The position numbers and the translations under genes were made by a program. From Haloferula rosea (GTDB taxonomy: Bacteria > Verrucomicrobiota > Verrucomicrobiia > Verrucomicrobiales > Akkermansiaceae): a stretch of 64,000 bases of DNA. Within the stretch, counting starts at the first letter, position 1; every line of letters starts with the position of its first letter. The stretch covers positions 237,849 through 301,848 of the forward strand of contig NZ_JAENII010000005.1 of assembly GCF_016595525.1 (NCBI RefSeq), written 5' to 3'. The notes under the pieces were generated by a model, which searched no databases, had not been told where the DNA came from, and saw only the letters and a program-made list of their open reading frames with translations. Of this stretch, positions 1 to 9,934 are shown piece after piece.

Positions 1-916
1 GATTGGGCGGCCACGGGAAGGAAGCAACTTTCCGCACAAAGGGGTCGGCGGTGATGAAACGGTCGAGGTCGGCTTGGCGCATGGCCGAGCGGATGGCTTC
101 GTGGCTGGCGGTGAAGTTGAGGTTCACCGGGGTCTTGCCGGCGAAGAGGACGGCAAGGTTGGCGACCATGCCGGCCTTTCCCGGGGGAAGTACGATGCCC
201 ACCCTCGGGTTGTCGGTCTCCTCACGGATGTGTTTGGAAAAGACGAGGGCGGCGGCGAGCAGGCGGTCGAAGCCGATCGATGAGTCATCGGTGCCATCGA
301 ATAACTTCGAGCGGCTGTGCTTCTTGAGGCCCTCGAGGAGGGCGGTGGCCAGGGAGCCCTTGAAGAGCGGGCGGGAGGCGTAGGCTTCTTCGCTGACCTC
401 CAGCAGGGACTGGCGAAGGGTGGCGGCCGAGGCTTTCTCGGCGGGGATGAGTTTGCCGACGGCGAGGATGGCGCGGGGGAGGGAGGCGGTGCGCTCGATG
501 GTGAGGGCGGACTCGCGGGGGTACTCGATGCCGATGGGCAGCAGGGGTAATCCGAAGGAGCCGAGGGTCTTCATGGTGGCTCCCGGGATGTGGCAGGGGG
601 TGCCTGCGCGGGCGTTGGCCTTGCCGTGGATGAAGATGATGACCCCATTGCCTTCGAGGGAGCTCTTGAGTTGCTCGCCGGCGGCGGCCGGGTCGCTGTC
701 CGAATCCGAGAAGGCGGCACCGGACTCCGATTGCTCGAGGAAGCCCTGAACCATGGGGTCGAGTGGGGCGCTGTCTTCGATCAACCAAGTGATCGAGCGG
801 TCCGAAAACAACTGCTGGAGATGGAGGAGCTCGTGGAACTCGACGCGACCGGGGACGACGAGGCATCCGGTGCTGGGAATGCGGTCTTGGTGAAGGAATT
901 TGACGGCTGAGCTCAT
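1..916 (-). CDS. Acyl-ACP ligase / acylglycerophosphate acyltransferase-like protein (Aas-like), C-terminus outside window
   Basis: The open frame starts at ATG 916 (MSSAVKFLHQDRIPSTG) and runs off the left edge, giving 305 visible residues. Residues about 88-135 (IIFIHGKANARAGTP then PLLPIGIEYP) resemble the end of a PlsC-type acyltransferase domain, but I see no HX4D catalytic motif upstream. From about residue 205 the protein looks like the start of an AMP-binding (acyl-CoA/acyl-ACP synthetase) domain (VGIVLPPGKAGMVANLAVLFAGKTPVNLN). This order matches the bifunctional Aas proteins that activate fatty acids and re-acylate lysophospholipids at the inner membrane. The acyltransferase half may be degenerate. 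The family call is moderately sure; the exact substrate is unknown because most of the ligase domain lies outside the window. Confidence 0.6.
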   Translation of the reverse strand, partial: MSSAVKFLHQDRIPSTGCLVVPGRVEFHELLHLQQLFSDRSITWLIEDSAPLDPMVQGFLEQSESGAAFSDSDSDPAAAGEQLKSSLEGNGVIIFIHGKANARAGTPCHIPGATMKTLGSFGLPLLPIGIEYPRESALTIERTASLPRAILAVGKLIPAEKASAATLRQSLLEVSEEAYASRPLFKGSLATALLEGLKKHSRSKLFDGTDDSSIGFDRLLAAALVFSKHIREETDNPRVGIVLPPGKAGMVANLAVLFAGKTPVNLNFTASHEAIRSAMRQADLDRFITADPFVRKVASFPWPPN

Positions 917-1016
917 GGGCTGACGGTTCGGTCGTGCGGATGGTGGGGCTGGGCTTGTCGCCTGCCCAGCAATACGAGCGCCAATGTTGGAACTTCCATT
1001 CGGATTGGCAAGTGGA

Positions 1017-2102
<1,086 letters not shown>

Positions 2103-2236
2103 GGAAGAATGGCGGGTCGGCAGAGGGCCCGCAGGACTGAACCGCGGGCCGTGGGTCTTGGAAAGAATGAAGGTGGGAATTGTGAGCGTTCAAGGCCCGT
2201 TCGGGATGTCGACCGATCGGACAGGGTGGACACAAA

Positions 2237-2267
2237 ACAGCCGCAGTCCCGGAGGAGCTGCGGCTGT
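2237..2267 (-). terminator. Rho-independent terminator of rpsP
   Basis: Perfect 10-bp stem (ACAGCCGCAG at 2237-2246 with CTGCGGCTGT at 2258-2267) and an 11-nt loop. Read on the minus strand it is followed by a short T-rich tract (TTTTGTG). It sits 26 nt past the rpsP stop codon, the expected position. Confidence 0.75.
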
Positions 2268-2292
2268 GGAAAAGGATAAGATGCGGAAGCGA

Positions 2293-2550
2293 TCAGGCTT
2301 CGGCCTTCGCAGCAGTGCGGGCCTTGCGGATGATGCTGGCCACGGTCTCGGAAGGTTGTGCACCCACGCCGACCCACTTGTCGGCCTTTTCGAGATCGAT
2401 GGTGTAGTTGGCGCCTTCCTTCATCGGATCGTAAGTGCCGATCTGCTCGATGTAGCGGCCATCACGGCGCTTACGGCTATCGACGGCGACGATCTTGTAG
2501 TAGGGACGGTCTTTGGTTCCCTTGCGATTGAGACGGAGAGCAACAGCCAT
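2293..2550 (-). CDS. rpsP: 30S ribosomal protein S16
   Basis: Small ribosomal protein of 85 aa starting [20 protein letters not shown], which is diagnostic for bS16, followed by [22 protein letters not shown]. Length is normal for the family. ATG 2550 is chosen because it gives the canonical N-terminus; the frame stays open upstream to 2808, but that part (low-complexity Pro/Arg) is not ribosomal. In many bacteria rpsP is followed by rimM and trmD; here it is followed by a terminator and prfA, so the usual operon is broken up. Confidence 0.97.
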   Translation of the reverse strand: MAVALRLNRKGTKDRPYYKIVAVDSRKRRDGRYIEQIGTYDPMKEGANYTIDLEKADKWVGVGAQPSETVASIIRKARTAAKAEA

Positions 2551-2779
2551 GGTGTGCGTTTGGTTCTTGGAAAGGCTCGCCGAAGTGCGAGCGGGCGCGG
2601 AACTTGCATCGATGGAGTGTGCTTGCCAAGCAGAAACTGAGCAAATTTGGGGTGGGGGCGGCCGGCGGGGTCCGCAGGGGTGTCGCCGGAGCTGGCGCTT
2701 CGAGCCTAAGTAGTTAAGTTTACTTGATCTTTCGCTTTGACCAATGAGCGGCCAACCGACTAGGTTCGGCGGGTCGCCG

Positions 2780-3427
2780 ATGAAGTGCCCCCGATGTGTG
2801 CAGGTCATTCACCGTGGTGCGGGAAGTTGTCCGCACTGCGGATTCAGCTTGGTGGACGCAGACGAGCGATTTGGCAGCGAAGATGTGCGGATCCGGCGGT
2901 TGGAGGATGTGGCGGGATTGATGCGTAGTGTTGAGCGTCAGCGGGTTGAGGCGGCGATGGATCGTTTCGAGCAGAGTTTTCCGCAGTTGTTCTTCGCGGT
3001 GTACACCGGTTTGCCGGAAGGGCGCAGCGACTTGAGGCAGTTTGGATTCTGGCTGCTGAATCGGGCGGCATTCGAGGATGTCGATGTGAGTCGGCCGAAT
3101 GAGCGGGGCATTCTTCTGACGATTGATCCGGACGGAAAGGCGGCCGGAATGAGCTGGGGATACATGCTCGACGCCTTTCTCAAGGAGGAGGACACGTTTT
3201 TGTGCATGAGCCGGGCCCATGCGTATTGGGTCGAGGGGCGGTTTGCGGAAGGCATCGTCCGGGTGCTCGAGCAACTGAGCCTGGTGCTGGAGAAGCGATC
3301 GCGGCAGGCGCGCCGCGATCCGGAGAGTTTCGAGCGGAAGATCTCACCTCCAGTGGTCCGCAGGAAGGTGCGCTCACTGCGCGGGAAGAGCGCGAAGGCG
3401 AAGGAACGGAAGGGGGCGAAGTCGTGA
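2780..3427 (+). CDS. Zinc-ribbon protein with TPM (YgcG/DUF477)-like domain
   Basis: From ATG 2780 the protein (215 aa) begins [20 protein letters not shown], a CxxC...CxxC zinc ribbon. An upstream ATG at 2744 would add 12 residues, but the ribbon start is more natural. Residues about 50-165 ([26 protein letters not shown], ...[20 protein letters not shown]) resemble a TPM domain, seen in membrane-associated proteins of poorly known function and in a thylakoid photosystem II repair factor. The C-terminus is very basic ([17 protein letters not shown]). The stop codon overlaps the next gene's GTG start (GTGA), indicating translational coupling. The domain assignment is by eye and moderate. Confidence 0.6.
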   Translation: MKCPRCVQVIHRGAGSCPHCGFSLVDADERFGSEDVRIRRLEDVAGLMRSVERQRVEAAMDRFEQSFPQLFFAVYTGLPEGRSDLRQFGFWLLNRAAFEDVDVSRPNERGILLTIDPDGKAAGMSWGYMLDAFLKEEDTFLCMSRAHAYWVEGRFAEGIVRVLEQLSLVLEKRSRQARRDPESFERKISPPVVRRKVRSLRGKSAKAKERKGAKS

Positions 3428-4305
3428 GAGTCTGTTGCGTTGCCGCGATCCTGAGTCTGGCATCGTTGGCGGGGGCCGAGGAATTCGGTCCGTCGCTGCC
3501 GGAAGAGGGATTGGGGCTGCCGGGGGTGGCGATTCCGGCGGATTGTTGGCCGGATTACTTTGGCGGACCTGCCGAGGATGATTTGGTCGATCCGCAGGGC
3601 CTACTGAATTCGCGTGAGCGCAAGGACCGGGAAGAGTTTCTGCGCTACCACGCGGATGATTCGAGGATTCGCCTGAGGGCGATGATTTTCGATCACGACC
3701 AGCGGTTTCCATCGGACATGGAGCGCCATCTGGAGCCGTGGCTATCGAGTGGTGAACCGACGGCCTTGCTGCTCTACCGGATGGGAGAACCGGCGCGGGC
3801 CGAACTTCATTTCAGCAGTGACCTGGCGCAGGAAGTGCCGCGGGTGGAAGTGGGACGTCTGATCGGTCAGGCTGCGCGCGCGGCGCAGGAAGAGGTGGGC
3901 GATCTGGATCAGTTCAAGGAGTTTTGCCTGCAGGTCTCAATCCGCCTGTATTGGATCGAGCGCTCGTTGGGTTGGGTGGAGGAGCCGGCGGATACGATCC
4001 CGGTGGCCGAGCCTGAGCCGATCGAGGAGGCCAGTGGCTCGGAATTGATCAAGGAGGCGGTCCGCGGGGCGTGGGACGCCGGGGGGCTTCCCTTTCTCGT
4101 CGCCCTGTCGTCCTTCATTTCTTTCGCAGTGCTTCGATTCATCATTCGTTCCCGTCGCCGCTACCGGTTTCCGGAGTTCGAGATGGATCCGCGTCTGGGT
4201 GGGGCGCATGGGGCGGGCGTGGGAGCGGTCATTTCCTTCGGCAGTACGACCCAGTCCCCATCGGCGCAGAAGTCTCCGACGGTGGATTGCCTGGGAGGCA
4301 TCTGA
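3424..4305 (+). CDS. Secreted/membrane protein coupled to the TPM-like gene
   Basis: GTG 3424 overlaps the preceding stop and gives a 293-aa protein with an immediate signal peptide ([20 protein letters not shown]). The frame is open back to 3202, but that part overlaps the upstream gene. The middle is an acidic, mostly soluble region. A single membrane segment near residues 225-245 (FLVALSSFISFAVLRFII) is followed by a basic stop-transfer stretch (RSRRRYRFPEF) and a Gly-rich end (LGGAHGAGVGAVISFG). A Gly-rich tail after the membrane helix is common in TPM-family membrane proteins, so the two genes may be partners. No enzymatic motif seen; function unknown. Confidence 0.65.
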   Translation: MRVCCVAAILSLASLAGAEEFGPSLPEEGLGLPGVAIPADCWPDYFGGPAEDDLVDPQGLLNSRERKDREEFLRYHADDSRIRLRAMIFDHDQRFPSDMERHLEPWLSSGEPTALLLYRMGEPARAELHFSSDLAQEVPRVEVGRLIGQAARAAQEEVGDLDQFKEFCLQVSIRLYWIERSLGWVEEPADTIPVAEPEPIEEASGSELIKEAVRGAWDAGGLPFLVALSSFISFAVLRFIIRSRRRYRFPEFEMDPRLGGAHGAGVGAVISFGSTTQSPSAQKSPTVDCLGGI

Positions 4306-4329
4306 TCACTTGCTGAGGAGGCGGGTCGG

Positions 4330-4953
4330 GTGGACGATGTCCGCATGACCGACTGGGATGGAAGATGGCGCGCCGGGGAAACTCCGTGGGACAAGGGCGA
4401 GGCGGCACCACCACTGCTGGAGGCGCTGGAGGATGCCGAAAACGGGCCGTTCCTGAGGTCGGCACGGGTGCTGGTGCCGGGCTGTGGTTCGGGGCACGAT
4501 GTGAGGGCGCTTGCGCGGGTCGGCGCGGAAGTCACGGGGCTGGATTTGTCGGCGAAGGCGATCGAGGTGGCGCGGGGGATCAAGTCCGTGGGCGGTGAGT
4601 CGTATGTGTGTGCGAATCTCTTTGACTGGCAATCCGAGCCCTTCGACGCGGTGTGGGAGCACACTTGTTTTTGTGCGATCGACCCGAGCGATCGGGGTGA
4701 CTATGCGGAGGCGGTGGCTGGCTTGATCCGTCCGGGCGGGCGTTTGATCGGAGTGTTTTACCTCGATCCGAAGGACCCGGATGGAGGGCCTCCGCACGGG
4801 GCGAGAAAGGAGGAAATCGCAAGACATCTCGAGCCATGGTTCACGCTAGAGAGGGGAAGCGTGCCGACGCGTGCCTTTCCCAGCCGGGTGGGTCGTGAAT
4901 GGCTCGCGACCTTTGTCCGCTGTGATGGCGACCGCAGGGTTGCGGTCGATTGA
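4330..4953 (+). CDS. SAM-dependent methyltransferase (thiopurine S-methyltransferase-like)
   Basis: 207-aa class I methyltransferase. The N-terminal WDGRWRAGETPWDKGEAAPP is typical of the TPMT-like group, followed by the SAM-binding motif I LVPGCGSGHDVRALA, an acidic motif (VTGLDLSAKAIEVA) and FDAVWEHTCFCAID. Likely a cytosolic small-molecule methyltransferase; the substrate cannot be read from sequence. GTG 4330 is preferred over ATG 4345 because a strong ribosome-binding site, GAGGAGG (4315-4321), is 8 nt upstream of the GTG and 23 nt from the ATG. Confidence 0.85.
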   Translation: MDDVRMTDWDGRWRAGETPWDKGEAAPPLLEALEDAENGPFLRSARVLVPGCGSGHDVRALARVGAEVTGLDLSAKAIEVARGIKSVGGESYVCANLFDWQSEPFDAVWEHTCFCAIDPSDRGDYAEAVAGLIRPGGRLIGVFYLDPKDPDGGPPHGARKEEIARHLEPWFTLERGSVPTRAFPSRVGREWLATFVRCDGDRRVAVD

Positions 4954-4980
4954 GGCACAGGCTAGATTCCCACGACACTC

Positions 4981-5970
4981 ATGAGATTTTCCCGAATCCT
5001 GTTTCCTCTTGTGATGCTTGCGCTGGCGGTGCCCGCCACGGCCGAGCGGCTTCCGATCAACGAGAAGAAGGCCCCGAGTGGTCGAAGTGATCTGGATGAG
5101 ATCCAGTCCCTGCTGAAGGCGGCTCTGCCGAAGGCGCGGGCGGCCACGGTGTGCATCGAACTGGATCAGGGATCCGGCAGTGGCGTGGTCATCAGTGAGG
5201 ATGGATTGATCCTGACGGCGGCGCACGTTTCCGGTGGGGTGGATCGTGAGTTCACGGTGGTCTTTGAAGATGGGAAGAAGGTGAAGGCGGTGTCGCTGGG
5301 GCTGAACTCGAATACGGACAGCGCGATGGCCAAGATCATCGATGAGGGCACCTATCCCTTCGTCGAGGTCGATCGTGATGACCAGACGAGGCTGGGTGAC
5401 TGGGTGTTTTCGTTGGGTCACTCCGGGGGCTTCGACAAGGATCGCGGGAGTGTGGTCCGGCTTGGCCGGCTGATCCGGGTCGTGAATGAATCCACCTGGC
5501 AGTCGGACTGCAATCTGATCGGTGGGGATTCGGGTGGCCCGTTGTTTGACCTGCAGGGTCGGTTGATCGGGATCCACTCACGGGTCGGCGACAAGCTGCC
5601 GGAGAACATGCATGTGCCGATGGAGGAATTCCTGCGCAGTTGGGATGCGATGGAAGCCGGGGAGTTCATCGGCGAGGGGCCATTTGCGAAGAAGCCGGAG
5701 AAGGGGAAAGGGTTCCTTGGACTGCTGGCCGAAGCCCATGACGGCGAGGGCATCGAGGTGCGGAAAGTCGGACGAGAGTCCCCTGCGGAGAAGGCCGGGA
5801 TCAAGGAAGGCGATGTGCTCTTGAGCATGGACGGCGAAAAGCTGGAATCGCGCGATCAATTGAAGGAATTGCTGAAGGAGAAAGCTCCGGAAGATGAAGT
5901 GGTTTTTGAAATGCTTCGGGATGGAAAGCCCGAAACCCTCACTCTGAAACTTGGAAATCGTGAAGACTGA
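4981..5970 (+). CDS. HtrA/DegP-like serine protease with PDZ domain
   Basis: 329-aa secreted trypsin-fold protease: signal peptide 1-21 (MRFSRILFPLVMLALAVPA), chymotrypsin-like domain about 45-215, one PDZ domain about 235-325. The catalytic triad is complete: His82 in LTAAHV, Asp113 in NTDSAMAKI, Ser184 in GGDSGGPLF. The family degrades or refolds damaged envelope proteins, with PDZ binding exposed C-termini. The last 11 nt overlap the next gene, a paralogue that has lost its catalytic residues, so the pair is probably co-expressed and may act together. Confidence 0.9.
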   Translation: MRFSRILFPLVMLALAVPATAERLPINEKKAPSGRSDLDEIQSLLKAALPKARAATVCIELDQGSGSGVVISEDGLILTAAHVSGGVDREFTVVFEDGKKVKAVSLGLNSNTDSAMAKIIDEGTYPFVEVDRDDQTRLGDWVFSLGHSGGFDKDRGSVVRLGRLIRVVNESTWQSDCNLIGGDSGGPLFDLQGRLIGIHSRVGDKLPENMHVPMEEFLRSWDAMEAGEFIGEGPFAKKPEKGKGFLGLLAEAHDGEGIEVRKVGRESPAEKAGIKEGDVLLSMDGEKLESRDQLKELLKEKAPEDEVVFEMLRDGKPETLTLKLGNRED

Positions 5971-6961
5971 ATGCCTCATCGCAACCCTCGCGCTGGCTCT
6001 CGCCGGTGGCGGACTACAAGCGGGTGTCACGCTCGAATACAAGTATCGCACGGCCGGTCCTGCGGTTCACGCGGCCTTTGATGATACGCAGGAGTTCCTG
6101 CAGACGAGCAGTGCGGTGTTCAAGCGCGGACGGGATGAGATCATCTTCGGCACCGTGGTTTCACCCGACGGCTACATTCTAACAAAAGCCAGTGAGCTGG
6201 GACCACTGGATGATGTGACGGTCACAGTGGACCGCGAGCGCTACAGCCAACCGAAGTTGATCGCCGAGGATCCTGCGTGGGATGTGGCGCTGGTGAAGAT
6301 CGACGCCCAGGACCTCGTGCCGGTGAGCTATCTGCGTGGGGACGAACCGGAGCAGGGGACGTGGTTGGTGGCGAATGGTGCCACCACGCGGAGCACCCGG
6401 CGGGTTCAGATCGGCGTGCTGGCTGCGAAGACGCGCGAGGTCAAGGCGACCGGTGGAACCGTGCTCGGTGTAGCACTGGAGGACGATGAGGATCAACTCA
6501 AGGTGAAGGAAGTCACCGAGGGAAGTGGTGCCGAAGAGGGAGGCCTGCAGGCCGGGGATGTGATTGTTTCCCTGGATGGCGTGGAAATGGAAGACCGCAA
6601 GGCGGTCGCGGACCTGCTCGGTGAAAAGCAGGTCGGGGACCGGATCCCGGTCGGCATCGAGCGGGATGGCGAGGCGATGGAACTCGAGATCGAGCTGGCC
6701 GGTCGCACCGACCTTTTCGGCGAGACGAAGTCGCGGAACGACGCGATGAGTGGCGCCTACTCCGAACGGAGAACCGGTTTTCCCCGGGTGATGCAGCACG
6801 ACATCATGGGCAACCGCAGCTTCATGGGCGGGCCGGTATTCAATCTCGACGGCGAATGCGTGGGCATGAACATCGCGCGCTTCAGCCGCTGCGAGACCTA
6901 TGCCATTCCCGCCAAGGACTTGGAAAAGCTGGCCTCGGAGATGATCGAGAAGGCCCGCTGA
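5960..6961 (+). CDS. Catalytically dead HtrA-like pseudoprotease with PDZ domain inserted in the protease fold
   Basis: From GTG 5960 the product is 333 aa with a signal peptide (MKTECLIATLALALAGGG); a TTG at 5951 is an alternative start. The order is unusual. The N-lobe of a trypsin fold (about 40-160) has Ser78 where the catalytic His should be (ILTKASEL), while the Asp is kept (Asp108 in WDVALVKID). A PDZ domain follows (about 165-248). The C-lobe then resumes (about 275-333, FPRVMQHD...GGPVFNLDGECVGMNIA), where the nucleophile position is Met289 (RSFMGGP instead of GDSGGP). So two of three triad residues are gone and PDZ splits the fold. It overlaps the active paralogue upstream. Probably a regulator, chaperone or substrate adaptor; function inferred only. 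Confidence 0.8.
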   Translation: MKTECLIATLALALAGGGLQAGVTLEYKYRTAGPAVHAAFDDTQEFLQTSSAVFKRGRDEIIFGTVVSPDGYILTKASELGPLDDVTVTVDRERYSQPKLIAEDPAWDVALVKIDAQDLVPVSYLRGDEPEQGTWLVANGATTRSTRRVQIGVLAAKTREVKATGGTVLGVALEDDEDQLKVKEVTEGSGAEEGGLQAGDVIVSLDGVEMEDRKAVADLLGEKQVGDRIPVGIERDGEAMELEIELAGRTDLFGETKSRNDAMSGAYSERRTGFPRVMQHDIMGNRSFMGGPVFNLDGECVGMNIARFSRCETYAIPAKDLEKLASEMIEKAR

Positions 6962-6969
6962 AGCGGGTG

Positions 6970-8088
6970 TCAGCCGCGCTGCAGCCAGGCGTCCATGCCT
7001 CCAGCGACATTGATCGCTTCGGTCCTTCCTTGTTCGTGCAGGAAGGCGACGGCCTTGGCCGACCGTCCACCTGCCTTGCAGTGGACGAGGACCTCGTCGG
7101 CCTGCGGGATTTCCGACAGGCGCTGGGGGAGTTCCCCAAGCGGGATGAGGATGCTCCCCGGGATGGAAGCTTCGGCGTGTTCTTCCGGCTGACGCACGTC
7201 GATCAGGACCGGCGAGGAGGGAAGGCGTTCGGCGAGCTCGTCGACGGTGATGGTGGGGATGTCAAAATTCATGGAGCACGAAGGGGCGGCGGTGGTTTCG
7301 GGATTGTTGAGGTCGAGGATCGTCGGGTTTGATCCGCACAGGCGGCAGTCGGGGTCGGCGGCGATCCTCAGGTTGCGGAACGAACTACGAAGGGCATCGT
7401 AGCAAAGGAGGTTGCCGAGTGGTGGCTTGCCGATGCCGAGCAGCAGCTTGATGGCTTCCATGGCCTGGAGGGAGCCGATCACTCCGGGGAGGACTCCCAG
7501 CACGCCGGCTTCCTGGCAGGAGGGTGCGGCACCCGGCGGTGGAAGGGTGGGGAGCATGCAGCGGTAGCAGGGGCCTCCGAGGTGGGGGGCGAACACGGTG
7601 ACCTGTCCTTCGAAGCGGAAGATGGAGCCGAACACGCACGGCTTTTTCTGACGGAAACAAAGGTCGTTGGTTAGAAAACGCGTCGGGAAGTTGTCGGATC
7701 CGTCGAGGATGAGATCGTAGGACGAAGCGATTTCCTCCGCATTGTCCGCGGTAAGGCGGACGGCGTGGGTCTCGACCTTGATCTCCGGATTGATTTCGGC
7801 GAGACGGGCTCGGGCGCTTTCGATCTTCGGTTTGCCGACCCATGACTCGCCATGCAGGATCTGCCGCTGGAGGTTCGAGCGGTCGACCTTGTCGTCATCG
7901 ACCAGTCCGAGACGTCCGACCCCGGCGGCAGCGAGATAGAGGGCGGCCGGGGAGCCCAGGCCGCCGCTACCGATGAGGAGGACCGAGGAGCCTTTGAGCT
8001 TTCGCTGGCCGGCTTCACCTACATCGGGGATGGACAGGTGGCGGGCGTATCTCGCGCGCTCTGAATCGGAGAGGGTCAGGTCTTCCAT
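6970..8088 (-). CDS. ThiF/MoeB-type adenylyltransferase fused to a rhodanese domain
   Basis: 372 aa. The E1-like adenylation domain covers about 1-260: nucleotide-binding GSGGLGSP (40-47), DDDKVDRSNLQRQ, a catalytic Cys region (PSCQEAGVLG), and paired zinc-binding motifs CYRCM and CRLCG. A C-terminal rhodanese domain follows (about 272-372) with active-site Cys337 in VHCKAGGRS. Such fusions activate the C-terminal Gly-Gly of ThiS/MoaD-like carriers and load sulfur for thiamin, molybdopterin or cysteine synthesis. No ThiS or MoaD gene is in the window, so the carrier is unknown. It converges with the pseudoprotease gene, with no room for a long terminator. Confidence 0.9.
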   Translation of the reverse strand: MEDLTLSDSERARYARHLSIPDVGEAGQRKLKGSSVLLIGSGGLGSPAALYLAAAGVGRLGLVDDDKVDRSNLQRQILHGESWVGKPKIESARARLAEINPEIKVETHAVRLTADNAEEIASSYDLILDGSDNFPTRFLTNDLCFRQKKPCVFGSIFRFEGQVTVFAPHLGGPCYRCMLPTLPPPGAAPSCQEAGVLGVLPGVIGSLQAMEAIKLLLGIGKPPLGNLLCYDALRSSFRNLRIAADPDCRLCGSNPTILDLNNPETTAAPSCSMNFDIPTITVDELAERLPSSPVLIDVRQPEEHAEASIPGSILIPLGELPQRLSEIPQADEVLVHCKAGGRSAKAVAFLHEQGRTEAINVAGGMDAWLQRG

Positions 8089-8110
8089 CGTCCAGGAAAA
8101 GGCGGGGGAT

Positions 8111-9535
8111 TCAGCGAATCTCGGCGGCCTTGGCGACGCGCAGCAGGCTGGCCTCGCCCAGGTGGGGGCCGAGGACCTGCAGTCCTACCGGAAGCTGGGT
8201 TCCGGTGTCGCTCGCCACGGTGCCGGCGGGGACGGAAATGGCGCAAATTCCCGCGAGGTTGGCGGCAATGGTGTAGATGTCGGAGAGGTATTCCTGCAGG
8301 GGGTCTTCGCTGTTCTCTCCGAGTTTCCGTGCGGGTGACGGGGCGACGGGCGAGAGGATGGCATCGACTTGTTCAAAGGCCTTTTCGAAGTCCTGACGGA
8401 TCAGCGTGCGGACCTTCTGGGCGCGGCCGTAGTAGGCATCGTAGTAGCCGGACGAGAGGACGTAGGTGCCAAGGAGGATCCGGCGCTTCACTTCGGGGCC
8501 GAATCCTTCTTCGCGGGACAGCTTGTAGAGATCGAGCAGGTCGTCGGTTTCGCGGTTCCGGTGTCCGTAGCGGATGCCGTCGAAGCGGGAGAGGTTCGAC
8601 GAGGCTTCTGCGGGAGCGATGATGTAGTAGGTCGCCACGGCGTATTCGGTGTGGGGGAGGGAGATTTCGACGATATCGGCTCCGGCTTCCTCCAGCCGCT
8701 TGACGGATTCGTCGACGCGCTTGCGGACTTCGGGGTCGATGCCTTCGCCGAAGTATTCCTTGGGCAGTCCCAACTTCATTCCGGCGACGCCTTGATCGAT
8801 CTCCGCCGAGTAGTCGGGCACGGGAGCATCGAGCGAGGTGGAGTCGGCCTTGTCGTGACCGGCGATGGCTTGGAGCATCAGGGCGGCGTCGTCGACCGTC
8901 CGGGTGAGGGGACCGATCTGATCGAGCGATGAGGCGAAGGCGACCAGTCCGTAGCGCGAGACGCGGCCGTAGGAAGGTTTCAGTCCAACCACGCCGCAGT
9001 GGGAGGCCGGCTGGCGGATGGATCCGCCGGTGTCCGAACCGAGGGTCGCGAAGGCCATGTCGGCGGCCACCGCTGCGGCTGAACCACCCGAGGAGCCTCC
9101 CGGAATGCGGGACGGGTCGTGGGGGTTGGTCGTCTTGCCCAAGGCGGAGTTTTCCGTGGCTGACCCCATCGCAAACTCATCGAGGTTGAGGCGGCCGAAG
9201 GGAATGGCACCGGCGGCGCGGAGGCGCTGGATCACCGTCGCTTCGTAGGGCGAGCGGTATCCCTTTTCGAGATAGCGGGAGCCACAGGTGCAGGTTTCGC
9301 CGAGGACGTTGATGTTGTCCTTGATGCCGATGGGAATGCCGCCGAGGGGCAGGCTGGTATCGGCCTGGGCGGCGGCTTCGCGGGCGGCGTCGATGTCGTA
9401 GCTGAGATAGGCTCCCACTTCGGAGTTCCTGGCCTCGATGGAGGAAGCCAGTTCGTCGACGAGGTCGACGGGTTGGAGCGTGCCGGCACCGATTTGCTTG
9501 CGCAGGTCGGTCAGAGAAGATTGAGCGAGGGACAT
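8111..9535 (-). CDS. gatA: Asp-tRNA(Asn)/Glu-tRNA(Gln) amidotransferase subunit A
   Basis: 474-aa amidase-signature enzyme of GatCAB, which converts misacylated Glu-tRNA(Gln) or Asp-tRNA(Asn) to the amide forms using ammonia released from glutamine. Catalytic Lys72 (GIKDNINV), cis-Ser148 (PGGSSGGSAA) and nucleophile Ser172 (TGGSIRQPA) are present. ATG 9535 gives the standard N-terminus MSLAQSSLTDLRKQI; the longer frame to 9775 overlaps gatC out of frame. It lies 14 nt downstream of gatC in the same direction, the usual gatC-gatA pair; gatB is not in the window. Confidence 0.96.
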   Translation of the reverse strand: MSLAQSSLTDLRKQIGAGTLQPVDLVDELASSIEARNSEVGAYLSYDIDAAREAAAQADTSLPLGGIPIGIKDNINVLGETCTCGSRYLEKGYRSPYEATVIQRLRAAGAIPFGRLNLDEFAMGSATENSALGKTTNPHDPSRIPGGSSGGSAAAVAADMAFATLGSDTGGSIRQPASHCGVVGLKPSYGRVSRYGLVAFASSLDQIGPLTRTVDDAALMLQAIAGHDKADSTSLDAPVPDYSAEIDQGVAGMKLGLPKEYFGEGIDPEVRKRVDESVKRLEEAGADIVEISLPHTEYAVATYYIIAPAEASSNLSRFDGIRYGHRNRETDDLLDLYKLSREEGFGPEVKRRILLGTYVLSSGYYDAYYGRAQKVRTLIRQDFEKAFEQVDAILSPVAPSPARKLGENSEDPLQEYLSDIYTIAANLAGICAISVPAGTVASDTGTQLPVGLQVLGPHLGEASLLRVAKAAEIR

Positions 9536-9549
9536 GGGTCGGGAAGGGG

Positions 9550-9843
9550 TCAGGCTTCGGCGATGACTTTGGGAACCCGGATCTGGCCTTGGGCCTGCTC
9601 CGGTGCATTGGCCAGCACGGCCTCGACGGGCAGGCTGGTGCCCGGGACGTCTTCCCGCATCACGTCGTAAACGGGCACCGGGTGGGCCATCGGCTCGATC
9701 CCCTCGACATCCAGTTGGCTGAGGGTCTCGGCATACTTCAGAATCGCATCCAGCTGGGGCTGGAAGGTGGCGCATTCTTCGTCGGTGAGTTCCAGCCGGG
9801 CCAGGCCGGCGACGTAGCGGACATCGATATGGTCAGTAGCCAT
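9550..9843 (-). CDS. gatC: Asp-tRNA(Asn)/Glu-tRNA(Gln) amidotransferase subunit C
   Basis: 97 aa, normal GatC length. It contains the typical N-terminal helix (IDVRYVAGLARLELTDEE), the LDAILKYAETLSQLDVEGIEP segment and a C-terminal AEQ/VP-rich tail (APEQAQGQIRVPKVIAEA). GatC wraps around GatA and GatB and stabilises the complex. It is transcribed directly upstream of gatA. Confidence 0.95.
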   Translation of the reverse strand: MATDHIDVRYVAGLARLELTDEECATFQPQLDAILKYAETLSQLDVEGIEPMAHPVPVYDVMREDVPGTSLPVEAVLANAPEQAQGQIRVPKVIAEA

Positions 9844-9934
9844 CGGGCCGGGAGTAAAGGGAACCCGGTGCCACTCGGCAAGCGCGAGTCGGCGGAGTAC
9901 TTGTCAGAAGCGTGCGGGACGCTAGCGTTGGCGC

